This document shows, piece by piece, positions 41,832-53,459 of a stretch of 64,000 bases of DNA. The stretch covers positions 3,817,501-3,881,500 of the forward strand of contig NZ_JARUBJ010000002.1 of assembly GCF_029626145.1 (NCBI RefSeq), read 5' to 3'. Position 1 is the first letter of the stretch, and the number at the start of each line of letters is the position of its first letter. The notes beneath the pieces were generated by a model, which made no database searches, had not been told where the DNA came from, and worked only from the letters and a program-made list of their open reading frames with translations. The stretch is from Micromonospora sp. WMMD961 (GTDB lineage: Bacteria > Actinomycetota > Actinomycetes > Mycobacteriales > Micromonosporaceae). The position numbers and the translations under genes were made by a program.

Positions 41832-42627
41832 CGGGCGTGCCGTAGGGCCCAGTCGAGGGCGTCGTCGGCGATCTGCTGCCAGCCCTGCTGGGCGGGGAGC
41901 AGGTGCGCGTACCCGTCGTAGAGTTTGATCTCGGTGATGGTGTCGCCCTTGTAGTGCGAGGCGTTGGAGCGCTGCACGCTGGGCGGCATGATGTGGTCTT
42001 CTGAGCCGGAGATGAACAGCAGCGGTGCGCGCTGGTCGTTGTGGTAGTTGACCGCGATGTCCTGTGGGCCGGGCAGCAGGTTGGCCAGGACGCTGTCCCA
42101 GAGAATGCCGCCGGAGGCGGGGATGGCGTAGCGCTCGTACAGGGCGCGGGCCTCGGGTTCGGGGAACGTGTTGGTGAAGGCGTAGTTCCACTGCTCGAAG
42201 CTGAACCCGACGGCACGGTGCCGGTTGGCCGGGTTTTCAGCACGGGGAAGGTGGAGCGCAGCTGCGAGAAAGGGATCACCTTGACGCCTTCGGTGGGCGC
42301 CGAGTTGAGGGCGACGGCCGAGGCGCCGTAGCCGCGGTCGAGGAGCACCTGGGTGAATGCCCCGCCGGCGGAGTGGCCCATGATGATCGGCGGGTTCGGC
42401 AGCGCGTCGAGCACCGCGCAGAGGTGTTCGACGACCTGCGGCGCGGTCAGTGTCTCCAGAGGGCTGGGGTCGGCGTTGAGGGCTTCGACCTCGACTTCCA
42501 GCCCGGGGTACGCCGGGGTGAGCACCCGGAACCCCTTGTCCTGGTAGTGGGTGGCCCAGTGTTCCCAGCTGCGGGGGGTGACCCAGAACCCGTGGATGAG
42601 GACGATCGTGTCCGGCGTGTCGCTCAT
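41828..42627 (-). pseudogene. Alpha/beta hydrolase disrupted by a one-base frameshift
   Basis: The first ~131 codons from ATG 42627 encode MSDTPDTIVLIHGFW, the nucleophile elbow GHSAGGA (Ser86) and STFPVLK. The rest, NPANRHRAVGFSFEQWNYAF with the acid in GSEDHIMPP and the base in GYAHLLPAQQGW, is in another frame. The break lies at an A4 run (T4 on the plus strand, 42234-42237) where five A would restore VLK-NPANR. The catalytic triad is thus divided between two frames. The original stop still overlaps the next gene as ATGA. A sequencing error or a very recent mutation are both possible. Confidence 0.85.
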
Positions 42628-42735
42628 GGTCAGCTCCGTGGCTGTCGGGGGTGGCGATGGCGCAACGGCGGTGGTGTCGGTGAGCCCACCCTAGACATCG
42701 GTGGCCCACGATGGCGGCCTTTTCGGGCGGCGAGT

Positions 42736-43515
42736 TCAGCCGAGGTCGACCAGCAGCGGGCGGTGGTCGGAGATGGTGGACGGTGGCGCGGTGACGGCGC
42801 GTACCGGTGGGAGCTGCTCGAGGGCGTGCCGGTCGGCGAGGATGTGGTCGAGTTGGACGCGGGGTTGCCCGGCGGGGTAGGTGGGGCGCCGGCCCAGGGG
42901 GTGCCAGCCCGAGACGAGCCGGGCCGCGCCGGCGGGCAGGTTGAGGTCGCCGAGCAGGACGCGGGGGGCGGGTAGCGCGCGGAGGGCGCGGACGGTCTGG
43001 CGGAGTTGGCGGGCGTTCCAGCCGGGCACGAAGGACAGGTGGGTCGCGGCGACGGTGAGCGGGCCGTGTGGGGTGTCCAGGACGGCGGCGAGGACGACGC
43101 GGGGTTCGTCGTGCAGCAGGATCAGGCCGCCGCGGGGGCCGGGTACGTAGACCGGTGAGCGGACGGGGGCGGGCTTGAGTCGGGTGACGTGCCAGCTGCG
43201 AACGGGGTGTCGGCTGATGAGGCCGATGCCGTAGCAGGGTTCGCCGTGCCCGTCGTCGTCGTGGCGCAGGGGGCGGAAGTGTTCGCCGGGGGTGCCGACG
43301 ACGGCGGCGGCGAAGCGGTGGTGTGGTGCGCCCAGGGCGCGGGCGGCGATGGCGGTGAGGTCGAGGTTGCCGCTGCGGTGTTGGTCGCGGTCGACCTCCT
43401 GCAGGGCGAGCACGTCGGCGTCGAGGGCGCTGATGGCGGCGGTGAGTCGGTCGGAGTCGACGAGCCCGTCGGTGAGGGATCGTCCGTGCAGCAGGTTGAA
43501 GGTGGCCAGGCGCAC
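42736..43515 (-). CDS. Endonuclease/exonuclease/phosphatase-fold protein
   Basis: A 259-residue DNase-I-like protein: LATFNLLHG at the start, LALQEVDRDQ (metal Glu), VAATHLSFVPGWN, LLGDLNLP (Asp/Asn) and STISDHRPLLVDL (Asp-His) complete the EEP active site. No signal peptide. Members cut DNA or hydrolyse phospholipid headgroups or inositol phosphates; sequence alone does not decide. Monocistronic. Confidence 0.87.
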   Translation of the reverse strand: MRLATFNLLHGRSLTDGLVDSDRLTAAISALDADVLALQEVDRDQHRSGNLDLTAIAARALGAPHHRFAAAVVGTPGEHFRPLRHDDDGHGEPCYGIGLISRHPVRSWHVTRLKPAPVRSPVYVPGPRGGLILLHDEPRVVLAAVLDTPHGPLTVAATHLSFVPGWNARQLRQTVRALRALPAPRVLLGDLNLPAGAARLVSGWHPLGRRPTYPAGQPRVQLDHILADRHALEQLPPVRAVTAPPSTISDHRPLLVDLG

Positions 43516-43550
43516 TCCTGCACCTTACGTGCCCGTGGCATGGTTGCCCG

Positions 43551-43637
43551 GTGGTGAAGGTGTTGCTGTGTTCGATGGTGGTGTTCGTGGCGGTGGGCGC
43601 GTTGGGGGTGTGGTTGCGGCGTACGCGGGACCGGTGA
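43551..43637 (+). CDS. Possible 28-residue single-pass membrane microprotein
   Basis: GTG 43551 opens VVKVLLCSMVVFVAVGAL, then GVWLRRTRDR and a stop: one membrane helix with a positive cytoplasmic tail. The coding-like bias (G/C third positions, Val/Leu-rich helix followed by RR) argues for a real gene, but no ribosome site stands out. It precedes the TSUP exporter gene by about 60 bases. Confidence 0.35.
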   Translation: MVKVLLCSMVVFVAVGALGVWLRRTRDR

Positions 43638-43698
43638 CCGGTGAGTTCTCCCACTCGGGGGGCCGGTCGGGCGCGTCGGGTGGGAAGAATTGCCGCCC

Positions 43699-44472
43699 GT
43701 GGACGCCGTGACGCTGAGTACGCTGCTGGCCGCCGCCGCGCTGGCCGGGTGGGTCGATGCCGTGGTCGGTGGTGGTGGGTTGTTGCTGCTGCCGGCGTTG
43801 TTGGTGGCCGCCCCGGGGTTGCCGGTGGCTACCGCGTTGGGCACGAACAAGTTGGCGGCGATCTTCGGTACGTCCACGGCGGCGGCGACGTACGCCCGGC
43901 GTACGAGGGTCGATTGGCGGGTGGCGGGGCCGGCGGCCGGGTTGGCGGTGCTCGGCGCGGGTGTGGGCGCGGCGTTGGCCGGGGCGGTGCCGGCGTCGGC
44001 GTACCGGCCGGTGGTGTTGGTGGTGCTGGTGGCGGTGGCGGTGTTCGTGTTGCTGCGTCCCCGGATGGGCGTGGTGGCGGTGCCGGCGAAGCGCACTCCG
44101 GTGCGGGTGGGCGTGGTGATCGCGGTGGCCGGTGTGGGGATCGCCCTGTACGACGGGTTGATCGGTCCGGGGACGGGGACGTTCCTGGTGTTGGCGTTCA
44201 CCGCGCTCGTCGGCGCGGACTTCGTGCACGGGTCGGCGATGGCGAAGGTCGTCAACGCGGGCACGAACCTGGGCGCGTTGGTGGTGTTCGGGGTGACCGG
44301 GCACGTGTGGTGGCTGTTGGGCGCGGCGATGGCGGTGTGCAACATCGCCGGCGCGGTGCTGGGGGCGCGGATGGCGTTGCGCCGCGGGTCGGGGTTCGTG
44401 CGGGTGGTCCTGCTGGTGGTGGTGGTGGCGTTGGTCGCGAAGCTCGGCCATGACCAGTGGGTGGCCGGCTGA
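43699..44472 (+). CDS. TSUP-family (TauE/SafE) membrane exporter
   Basis: A 257-residue carrier with about eight helices: AGWVDAVVGGGGLLLLPALL and ATALGTNKLAAIFGTSTAAATYAR form the first inverted half, YDGLIGPGTGTFLVLAF and GSAMAKVVNAGTNLGALVVF the second. The family moves sulfite, sulfoacetate or similar organosulfonates. GTG 43699 is favoured by GGGAAGA ten bases upstream; TTG 43690 is possible. Its stop overlaps the next gene (TGATG). Confidence 0.87.
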   Translation: MDAVTLSTLLAAAALAGWVDAVVGGGGLLLLPALLVAAPGLPVATALGTNKLAAIFGTSTAAATYARRTRVDWRVAGPAAGLAVLGAGVGAALAGAVPASAYRPVVLVVLVAVAVFVLLRPRMGVVAVPAKRTPVRVGVVIAVAGVGIALYDGLIGPGTGTFLVLAFTALVGADFVHGSAMAKVVNAGTNLGALVVFGVTGHVWWLLGAAMAVCNIAGAVLGARMALRRGSGFVRVVLLVVVVALVAKLGHDQWVAG

Positions 44473-45242
44473 TGCCGGTGCGGGCGGAGCACGACCGGGC
44501 TGTCCTGGCCGAGCTGCTGGGTCGTGATCCGGTGCTGCACGCCTACCAGTTGGGCGACCTGGATGACTTCTTCTGGCCGTACACGTCGTGGTTCCGCCGG
44601 GGTGAGCAGGTGGTGTTGCTGTACCACGGGGTGGACCCGCCGACGGTGCTGGCGTTCGCCGCGCCGGCGGACACCGCGGCGATGGCGGCGTTGCTGGCCG
44701 AGTTGGCGCCGGTGCTGCCTGCCCGGCTGTACGCGCACCTGTCTCCCGGGCTGGTCGACGCTCTGTCCGGGTCGTTCCGGTTCGAGCCCGGTGGCCGGCA
44801 TCACCGGATGGCGTTGACGGATCCGGCGCGGCTTGCGGCGGTGGCCCCGGCGGGTGTGGTGCTCGGCGCGGCGGACCTGCCGCAGGTCGGTGAGCTGTAC
44901 GAGCGGTCGTACCCGGGGAACTGGTTCGACGCGCGGATGCTGGACACCGGGCAGTACCTGGGGGTCCGTGACGGCGGTGAGCTGATCGCGGTGGCGGGGG
45001 TGCACGTGTTCTCGCCGGCGTACCGGGTGGCGGCGTTGGGTAACGTGACGACGCATCCGCGGTGGCGGGGGCGGGGTCTGGGCGCGGCGGTGGTGGCTGG
45101 GTTGTGCGCGCGGTTGCGGGCGAGCGTCACGCACGTGACGTTGAACGTGAAGGCGGACAACGCGGCGGCGGTGCGCCTGTACGAGCGGGTGGGGTTCACC
45201 CGGGTGGCCGACTACGACGAGTGGACGTTGACGGCCCGGTAG
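44472..45242 (+). CDS. GNAT-family acetyltransferase
   Basis: A 256-residue protein with an N-terminal DUF4081-like part (LLGRDPVLHAYQLGDLDDFFWPYTSW) and a C-terminal GNAT domain (GNVTTHPRWRGRGLGAAVVAGL as acetyl-CoA site; LNVKADNAAAVRLYERVGF). The first ATG overlaps the stop of the exporter gene, so they form an operon. The acceptor is unknown. Confidence 0.83.
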   Translation: MPVRAEHDRAVLAELLGRDPVLHAYQLGDLDDFFWPYTSWFRRGEQVVLLYHGVDPPTVLAFAAPADTAAMAALLAELAPVLPARLYAHLSPGLVDALSGSFRFEPGGRHHRMALTDPARLAAVAPAGVVLGAADLPQVGELYERSYPGNWFDARMLDTGQYLGVRDGGELIAVAGVHVFSPAYRVAALGNVTTHPRWRGRGLGAAVVAGLCARLRASVTHVTLNVKADNAAAVRLYERVGFTRVADYDEWTLTAR

Positions 45243-45245
45243 GTG

Positions 45246-45755
45246 TCAGCGGTGGCGGCTGGGTGAGTCGAAGCGGCCGGCGCGGATCTCCCGCAGGGCG
45301 CGGCGGCGGACGTCGCCGCGCAGGGTGTCGACGTAGAGGGTGCCGCGCAGGTGGTCGGTCTCGTGTTGCAGGGCGCGGGCGAGGAACCCGGTGCCGGAGA
45401 TGGTGAGCGGCTCGCCGTTCTGGTCGACGCCGCGCGCGGTGGCGTGCAGGGCCCGCACGGTCGGGAAGTACAGCCCGGGGATGGACAGGCAGCCCTCCTC
45501 GTCGTCCTGGAGTTCGTCGGACAGCTCCAGGGTGGGGTTGATCAGGTGGCCGCGGTGCCCGTCGGCGTCGTAGACGAACACCTGGGCGCTGACGCCGATC
45601 TGTGGTGCGGCGACGCCGGCGCGGCCGGGCTCGCCGAGCAGGGTGTCCATCAGGTCGGTGACGAGGGCCCGCAGTTCGGCGTCGAAGGTGGTGACCGGCT
45701 CGCATTCGGTGCGCAGGACGGGGTCGCCGATGATCCGGATGGGCCGCATGGTCAT
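45246..45755 (-). CDS. def: Peptide deformylase
   Basis: A 169-residue metalloenzyme removing the formyl group from nascent proteins. All three motifs are present: GVAAPQIG (47-54), EEGCLS (86-91) and HETDH (131-135), supplying Cys and two His metal ligands and the catalytic Glu. I use the MTMRPIRIIGDPVL start at 45755, where the family usually begins. It is convergent with the acetyltransferase gene (3-base gap) and downstream of pabB. Possibly one of several copies. Confidence 0.93.
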   Translation of the reverse strand: MTMRPIRIIGDPVLRTECEPVTTFDAELRALVTDLMDTLLGEPGRAGVAAPQIGVSAQVFVYDADGHRGHLINPTLELSDELQDDEEGCLSIPGLYFPTVRALHATARGVDQNGEPLTISGTGFLARALQHETDHLRGTLYVDTLRGDVRRRALREIRAGRFDSPSRHR

Positions 45756-45765
45756 GACCGGCAGT

Positions 45766-47067
45766 TTATCGCCGGTGTCGGCGGGTTCGGCGTCCGGCCA
45801 GGGTGGCACGGATCGGGGCGGTCTTCGCGGCGGCTTCGGCGACCTCGGCGGCGGGGTCGCTGTCCCAGGTGATGCCGCCGCCGGCCCAGGTGTGCAGGTG
45901 CTGGCCGTCGGCGGCGGCGGTGCGGATGGTCAGGCCGAGGTCGACGCGCCCGGGGGCGACCCAGCCCAGCGCGCCCATGCTGGCGCCCCGGCCGACGGGT
46001 TCGAGGGCGTTGATCTGGGTGAGGGCGGCGAGTTTCGGGGCGCCGGTGACGGACCCGCCGGGGCAGGTGGCGCGCAGCAGGTCGGCGAGGCCCAGGCCGT
46101 CGGCGGCGGCCGCCCGTACCGTCGACTCGGCCTGCCACAGGTCGCACCATCGGCGGACGGTGAACAGGTCGTCGACGGTGACGCTGCCGGTGCGGGCGAT
46201 GCGGGCGAGGTCGTTGCGTTCCAGGTCGACGATCATGACGTGTTCGGCGCGTTCCTTCGCGCTGGCGAGCAGTTCGGCGCGGCCGGCGGGGGTGGCCGGG
46301 CGGGTGCCCTTGATAGGTCGGGTGATCAGGTGCCCGTCGGTGACCTCGATGAGGGTTTCCGGGGAGGCGCAGCCGATGGCCCAGCCGTCGCCGGTGAGGA
46401 CGCCGGCGTAGCGGGCGCCGGGCAGCGCGCCGAGGCGGCGCAGGGCGGGTAGCGGGTCGCCGGTGTAGCGGGCGGCGGCGTGTCCGACGAGGTTGGTCTG
46501 GTAGACGTCGCCGCGCCCGATCGCGGCGCGCACGCTCGTGACGGCGTCGGCGTGCTGGCGGCGGGTCCAGCTCTCGGTCCACTCGCCGAGCCACCACCCG
46601 GACGCGGGCGGGTCGGGTGGGCCGGCCGGGGCCGGGTGGTGGTCGTAGACGACGACGGTGAGGTCGGGCAGCGTCGGCGCGGGCTCCGGCGCCGTGGTGG
46701 GCGCGCCGGCCAGGTGCGCCCCGGCGGCGGCGGACAGGTAGAGCGCCGCCCCGCAGACCCCGGCACGGTGATGGTGAGCGGTGGCGGGTCGGCTCAGGTC
46801 GTGCAGTGGCAGGCCGTGCGCGGCGAGGAACTGCTCGGCGAGGGCGGCGGGGTCGCCTCCGTCGCGCAGGTGCCACTGCAGGCGGGCGCGTTCGGTGAGC
46901 GCGCCTCGGCACGCGGCCGGGGCCGCCGGCACATCGACCGGTGCGGCCGGGCCGCGGTGGGCGGCCACGGCGATCGGGCCGCTGCCCGCGGCCGTTGTGG
47001 CCGGGCCGCTGCCCGCGGCGCACACCTGTGGGAGCGTTTCCACGCCGTACGGTCCGACCTTCCTCAT
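45766..47067 (-). CDS. pabB: Aminodeoxychorismate synthase component I / chorismate-binding enzyme
   Basis: A 433-residue chorismate enzyme. The C-terminal domain has the full set of motifs: GDVYQTNLVGHAAARY, RPIKGTRPATP, KERAEHVMIVDLERNDLARI, CPGGSVTGAPK and GALGWVAPG. The RPIKGT motif and PabB-like brevity point to 4-amino-4-deoxychorismate synthesis for folate rather than to TrpE, though an antibiotic-pathway paralogue cannot be excluded. The first ~90 residues are Ala/Pro-rich. The def gene follows after 10 bases and is likely co-transcribed. Confidence 0.85.
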   Translation of the reverse strand: MRKVGPYGVETLPQVCAAGSGPATTAAGSGPIAVAAHRGPAAPVDVPAAPAACRGALTERARLQWHLRDGGDPAALAEQFLAAHGLPLHDLSRPATAHHHRAGVCGAALYLSAAAGAHLAGAPTTAPEPAPTLPDLTVVVYDHHPAPAGPPDPPASGWWLGEWTESWTRRQHADAVTSVRAAIGRGDVYQTNLVGHAAARYTGDPLPALRRLGALPGARYAGVLTGDGWAIGCASPETLIEVTDGHLITRPIKGTRPATPAGRAELLASAKERAEHVMIVDLERNDLARIARTGSVTVDDLFTVRRWCDLWQAESTVRAAAADGLGLADLLRATCPGGSVTGAPKLAALTQINALEPVGRGASMGALGWVAPGRVDLGLTIRTAAADGQHLHTWAGGGITWDSDPAAEVAEAAAKTAPIRATLAGRRTRRHRR

Positions 47068-47190
47068 CCGTTCAGTGGATTTCCGGTGCGACAGCCGGGC
47101 ACCTGCTCGATGCTGGACACTTTCGCTTGGTACTGTGCGTCACTGGTCATGTGAACCATGACACAGTGCCCCCACAGTCCGGAGAACCCG

Positions 47191-47391
47191 ATGTGCCAGC
47201 ACCAACCGACCTGCCCCTCCGCTGAAGCCACCGACCGGGAAGCCGCGCGAGTCCTCGCCTGCTTCCGTGAGCAGGGCTGGAGCCTGCTCTGCAATGGTGT
47301 CATCGTCTTCGAGGACACCGGCGAGATCCTCCCCGACGGCAGCAGCATCGCACCGCACCGCGGCCCCGCCCGCCACGCCCTCGTGGCCTGA
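47191..47391 (+). CDS. DUF5999 small protein
   Basis: A 66-residue soluble protein starting MCQHQPTCPSAEATDREAA, with QGWSLLCNGVIVFEDTGEI and LPDGSSIAPHRG, the well-conserved DUF5999 sequence of Streptomyces and Micromonospora. Three early cysteines and a His could bind metal. GGAG lies eight bases before this ATG; an ATG at 47158 is less likely. Function unknown. It is divergent from pabB. Confidence 0.8.
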   Translation: MCQHQPTCPSAEATDREAARVLACFREQGWSLLCNGVIVFEDTGEILPDGSSIAPHRGPARHALVA

Positions 47392-47522
47392 CCGACCACT
47401 CAGCGTCACCGACTAGCCGCCATTCGACCCAGGCCAGTCCCCCGGTAAGGGACGCCACGCCCAGGTCGCAGCGGCTGCCGGGGCGGCACACAGCGCCCGC
47501 CCCGGCGCGCCCGTCGCCAAGC

Positions 47523-50345
<2,823 letters not shown>

Positions 50346-50423
50346 AGGGGGCACTCCCGGGGCGAGGTCGACGTGTCGGCCTCCCCCTCTGTCACACCCA
50401 GGTGCGGCGCTCCACAGTGCCTG

Positions 50424-50516
50424 CCCACGAGGTCCTTTTGCCTGAGAGGTTCCGGGGAGGATTTGCCCCTTCGGCGCCGCCCTGCGTGCTGTCGGGCGGT
50501 CTCTCCCACGTGGGTG
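50424..50516 (-). ncRNA. Glycine riboswitch (single aptamer) upstream of gcvP
   Basis: Reading the minus strand, GGGAGAGACC is followed by GGCGCCGAAGGGGCAA and CTCTCAGGCAAAAGGACC, the conserved core of the gcvT/glycine riboswitch class. P1 can form from CCCACG (5') and CGTGGG (3'). Only one aptamer is visible. The 5' strand of P1 is also part of a CCCACGTGGG palindrome, a possible competing structure. Glycine binding should turn gcvP on. About 75 bases separate it from the start codon, without a clear terminator, so control could be at translation. Confidence 0.88.
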
Positions 50517-50625
50517 TTACCGGCACGGTCAACGCTACCAGCGACGGTGTTACGGCCAGATGTCCTACCCCCGGGCCGTGCACACAGCGGGCTTTCACCC
50601 CGTGACCGTTACACCCCGGCCGCCG

Positions 50626-51477
50626 TCACACCCCGGCCGGCGTGACGACCTCGCTGCCGCTGACCCGGGCGGCCAGCTGCGGCAACACCGCGCCCAGCGG
50701 CGCGTCGACGCACACCCTGGCGTGCCCGTCACCACGGGTCGGCCCCTGGTTCACGATCGCCACCGGGATGCCCTGTTTCGCCGCCCGAATCACGAAACGG
50801 CGCCCGGACATCACCGTCAACGACGACCCCAGCACCAGCAACGACCGAGCCCGCTCCACCGCCGCGAAACACCGCGCCACCCGCTGCGGCGGCACCGTCT
50901 CGCCGAAGAACACCACGTCCGGCTTCAACATGCCGGTTCCGCAGATCCCGCAGTCCACCATCCGGAACGTCGCCACCTGCTCGTCGGGGAGATCGACATC
51001 ACCGTCCGGGTTCACCGCGGCGACCCGGGCCACGAAGTCCGGGTTCGCCTCGCGCAACCGCCGGTCCAACTCCTCCCGGGAGGTCAGGTTGCCGCAGTCC
51101 AGGCAGGTCACCTCGTCGAGGCGACCATGCAACTCGATCACCGACGTGCTGCCGGCCGCACCGTGCAGACCGTCGACGTTCTGGGTGATCACCGCGTCGA
51201 CCAGACCGGCCCGCTGCAACCCGGCGACCGCCCGGTGCCCGGCGTTCGGCGCCGCACCGGCGATCAACCGCCACCCCAGGTGGCTGCGCGCCCAGTAACG
51301 CCGCCGGGCCAGCGGATCCCGGGTGAACGCCTGGAACGTCATCGGCGTGTGCCGCCGCGCCACCCCACTCGGGCCCCGGTAGTCCGGGATGCCCGACTCG
51401 GTGGACAGGCCGGCACCGCTGAGCACCACCACCCCACCGCCGGCCACCAGCGAGGTCAACGCGTCGAGGCTCTCCAT
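50626..51477 (-). CDS. Sir2-family NAD-dependent protein deacetylase
   Basis: A 283-residue sirtuin. NAD-binding GAGLSTESGIPDYRG (about 20-34), TQNVDGLHGAAGS, catalytic His in VIELHGRL, and zinc cysteines CLDCG...CGICG are all present, as is KPDVVFFGE and LVLGSSLTVMSG. It should remove acyl groups from protein lysines in the cytosol, for example from acetyl-CoA synthetase or from GNAT targets. ATG 51477 overlaps an AAGGGGTG site. Confidence 0.92.
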   Translation of the reverse strand: MESLDALTSLVAGGGVVVLSGAGLSTESGIPDYRGPSGVARRHTPMTFQAFTRDPLARRRYWARSHLGWRLIAGAAPNAGHRAVAGLQRAGLVDAVITQNVDGLHGAAGSTSVIELHGRLDEVTCLDCGNLTSREELDRRLREANPDFVARVAAVNPDGDVDLPDEQVATFRMVDCGICGTGMLKPDVVFFGETVPPQRVARCFAAVERARSLLVLGSSLTVMSGRRFVIRAAKQGIPVAIVNQGPTRGDGHARVCVDAPLGAVLPQLAARVSGSEVVTPAGV

Positions 51478-51562
51478 CACCCCTTTATGCTGCCTCAACC
51501 CGCCACCCGCCGCCGAACCCCCGCTCGGGCCGGGGTTCGACGGCGCGACGGCACCGCGACGG

Positions 51563-52630
51563 CTACCCCACGACGACGTCGGCGACGACGCAGGCGATGT
51601 TGTCCGGCGCCCCCTCGGCCCACGCCAGGTCGACCAACGCCCGCACCGTGTCCCCTGGATCCGTCGGCGCCGCCAACGCCGAATGCAGCGCGGCCCGGTC
51701 GACGACCGCGGACAACCCATCCGAGCAGAGCAGGTACCGGTCACCCGGCCGGGCGGTACGCAACGCCAGGTCCACCTCCACCTGCGCCCCGGAGCCGAGA
51801 GCACGCACCAGCAACGCGCGCTCCGGATGCGCCGCGGCCTCGGCCCGGTCGAGCCGGCCCTGATCCACCTGCGCCCACACCCAGGTGTGATCCTGCGTGA
51901 GCAGCGACAACTCACCATCGCGCAACAGGTACGCCCGGGAGTCACCGACGTGCGCGAGAGCCAGTTGGGAACCGCTGCGCACCAACGCGGTCAGCGTGGT
52001 ACCCGGCTGGTCCTCGTCGGTGGCCAACCCACGCACACTCCGGTCAGCGTCGGCGACCCCACCGGCGAGCATCGTCAACAGATCCACGGCCGGCGCGTCC
52101 ACCAGCGCCAGCGGGGTGAGAGCGTCGATCGCGGCGGCACTGGCGGCAGCCCCACCGGGCCCCCGGATGCCATCGGCGACGGCCAGCAACCGGTCGCTGG
52201 CGTACGCGGCGTCCTCGTTGCTGTCGCGCACCAAACCGGTGTCACAACGGGCGGCGTAGCGGACAGCGACAGCGGAACTCGGGTCAGACATGGTGGCGCC
52301 CCCTTCAGACAGGTGGTCAACGAGGATGGTCGCGAGCCGGGCGCGAGCCGCCGTGTCAGCGGTGACCCGCCGCCAGTACGCGGTGATCGCCTCAGCCGCC
52401 GCCGCGGGATCCAACCCACACACGACGCGAATCGTCGCCAACGGCATGCCGATGCCCCGAAGCTGGGCGACCAACCGGGCCGACGGCAACTGGGCCGGGT
52501 CGTAGAGCCGATACCCGGACTCGGCGTCGACAGCGGCCGGTGGCACAAGCCCCACCTGGTCGTACAGGCGCAGCGCCTTCGGCGTCAGTCCCGCCGCCTG
52601 CGCGAACACCCCGATGGTCATGAGCCCCAC
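51563..52630 (-). CDS. MerR-type regulator fused to a PP2C protein phosphatase
   Basis: A 355-residue single open frame. Residues 1-75 are a MerR helix-turn-helix (TIGVFAQAAGLTPKALRLYDQVGLV, ESGYRLYD). Residues about 115-350 are a PPM/PP2C serine/threonine phosphatase: GLVRDSNEDA, VADGIRGPGG, AHVGDSRAYLLRDGELSLL, LLCSDGLS and DNIACVV give the metal-binding Asp set. Motif two is ADGIRGPGG instead of ADGMGG. GTG 52630 has GAGGAGGG upstream. An internal ATG at residue 113 (MSDPSSAVAVRY) could yield a free phosphatase. Confidence 0.85.
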   Translation of the reverse strand: MGLMTIGVFAQAAGLTPKALRLYDQVGLVPPAAVDAESGYRLYDPAQLPSARLVAQLRGIGMPLATIRVVCGLDPAAAAEAITAYWRRVTADTAARARLATILVDHLSEGGATMSDPSSAVAVRYAARCDTGLVRDSNEDAAYASDRLLAVADGIRGPGGAAASAAAIDALTPLALVDAPAVDLLTMLAGGVADADRSVRGLATDEDQPGTTLTALVRSGSQLALAHVGDSRAYLLRDGELSLLTQDHTWVWAQVDQGRLDRAEAAAHPERALLVRALGSGAQVEVDLALRTARPGDRYLLCSDGLSAVVDRAALHSALAAPTDPGDTVRALVDLAWAEGAPDNIACVVADVVVG

Positions 52631-52775
52631 GTCGACACCCTCCTCGTACCGGCCACGGCGACCGGCACACCCAGGTTGAGGGTTACCCGAAGGTCAAGGT
52701 CAAGCCCGTCCGGGCAGGGGGACCCGGCCCCGGGCTGTCGCTGCGCCGCACCCACACCGCCGGTAGGTTGGGCGC

Positions 52776-53432
52776 ATGCGTGTCGTCATCGCCGGAGGCC
52801 ACGGCAAGATCGCCCTGCTGCTGCACCGTCGCCTCGCCGAGCGCGGTGACACCCCGGTCGGACTGATCCGCAACCCCGCGCAGGCCGAGACGGTACGCGC
52901 CGCCGGCGCCACACCCGTCGTCTGCGACCTGGAACACACCCCGGTCGCCGACCTGACCGCGCACCTCGCCGACGCCGACGCGGTGATCTTCGCCGCGGGC
53001 GCCGGCCCCGGCAGCGGCGCCGCCCGCAAGGACACCGTCGACCGGGCCGCCGCCGCGCTCCTCGCCGACGCCGCGACCAACGCCGGTGTCCGCCGCTACC
53101 TGCTCGTCTCCTCGATGGGCGTGGACGACCCACCGGCCGCCGGCACCGACGACGTGTGGGCGGCATACCTGCGCGCCAAACGCGCCGCCGAGGACGACCT
53201 ACGCGAGCGCGACCTGGACTGGACGGTGCTGCGACCCGGACGCCTCACCGACGACCCGCCCACCGCCACCGTCACCCTCACCCGGCACGCCGGACGCGGC
53301 GCCATCAGCCGCGCCGACGTCGCCCACGTCCTCGCCGTGCTCCTCGACGAACCACGCACCACCGGTACGACCCTGGAACTCGTCGCCGGGCCGACCCCGA
53401 TCGCCGACGCCGTCCGCGCCACCACCACCTGA
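52776..53432 (+). CDS. NAD(P)-binding atypical SDR
   Basis: A 218-residue Rossmann-fold protein: MRVVIAGGHGKIALLLHRRL binds the dinucleotide, VIFAAGAGPGSG and YLLVSSMGVDDP are the middle strands, and TVLRPGRLTDDP follows. It lacks the Tyr-x-x-x-Lys pair of classical SDRs at the usual place, as in the NmrA/SDR_a5 sensors and flavin reductases (BVR-B-like). It may be a redox sensor or an epimerase; not resolved. Divergent from the MerR-PP2C gene. Confidence 0.82.
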   Translation: MRVVIAGGHGKIALLLHRRLAERGDTPVGLIRNPAQAETVRAAGATPVVCDLEHTPVADLTAHLADADAVIFAAGAGPGSGAARKDTVDRAAAALLADAATNAGVRRYLLVSSMGVDDPPAAGTDDVWAAYLRAKRAAEDDLRERDLDWTVLRPGRLTDDPPTATVTLTRHAGRGAISRADVAHVLAVLLDEPRTTGTTLELVAGPTPIADAVRATTT

Positions 53433-53459
53433 CCGGCCCGCCGACGTGCCTCGGCGCGG

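Noticed and set aside
50390..50540. Small coding gene in the gcvP leader
   Set aside because: Both strands can be read open briefly, but the conserved bases are those of a glycine riboswitch and the peptide has no features.
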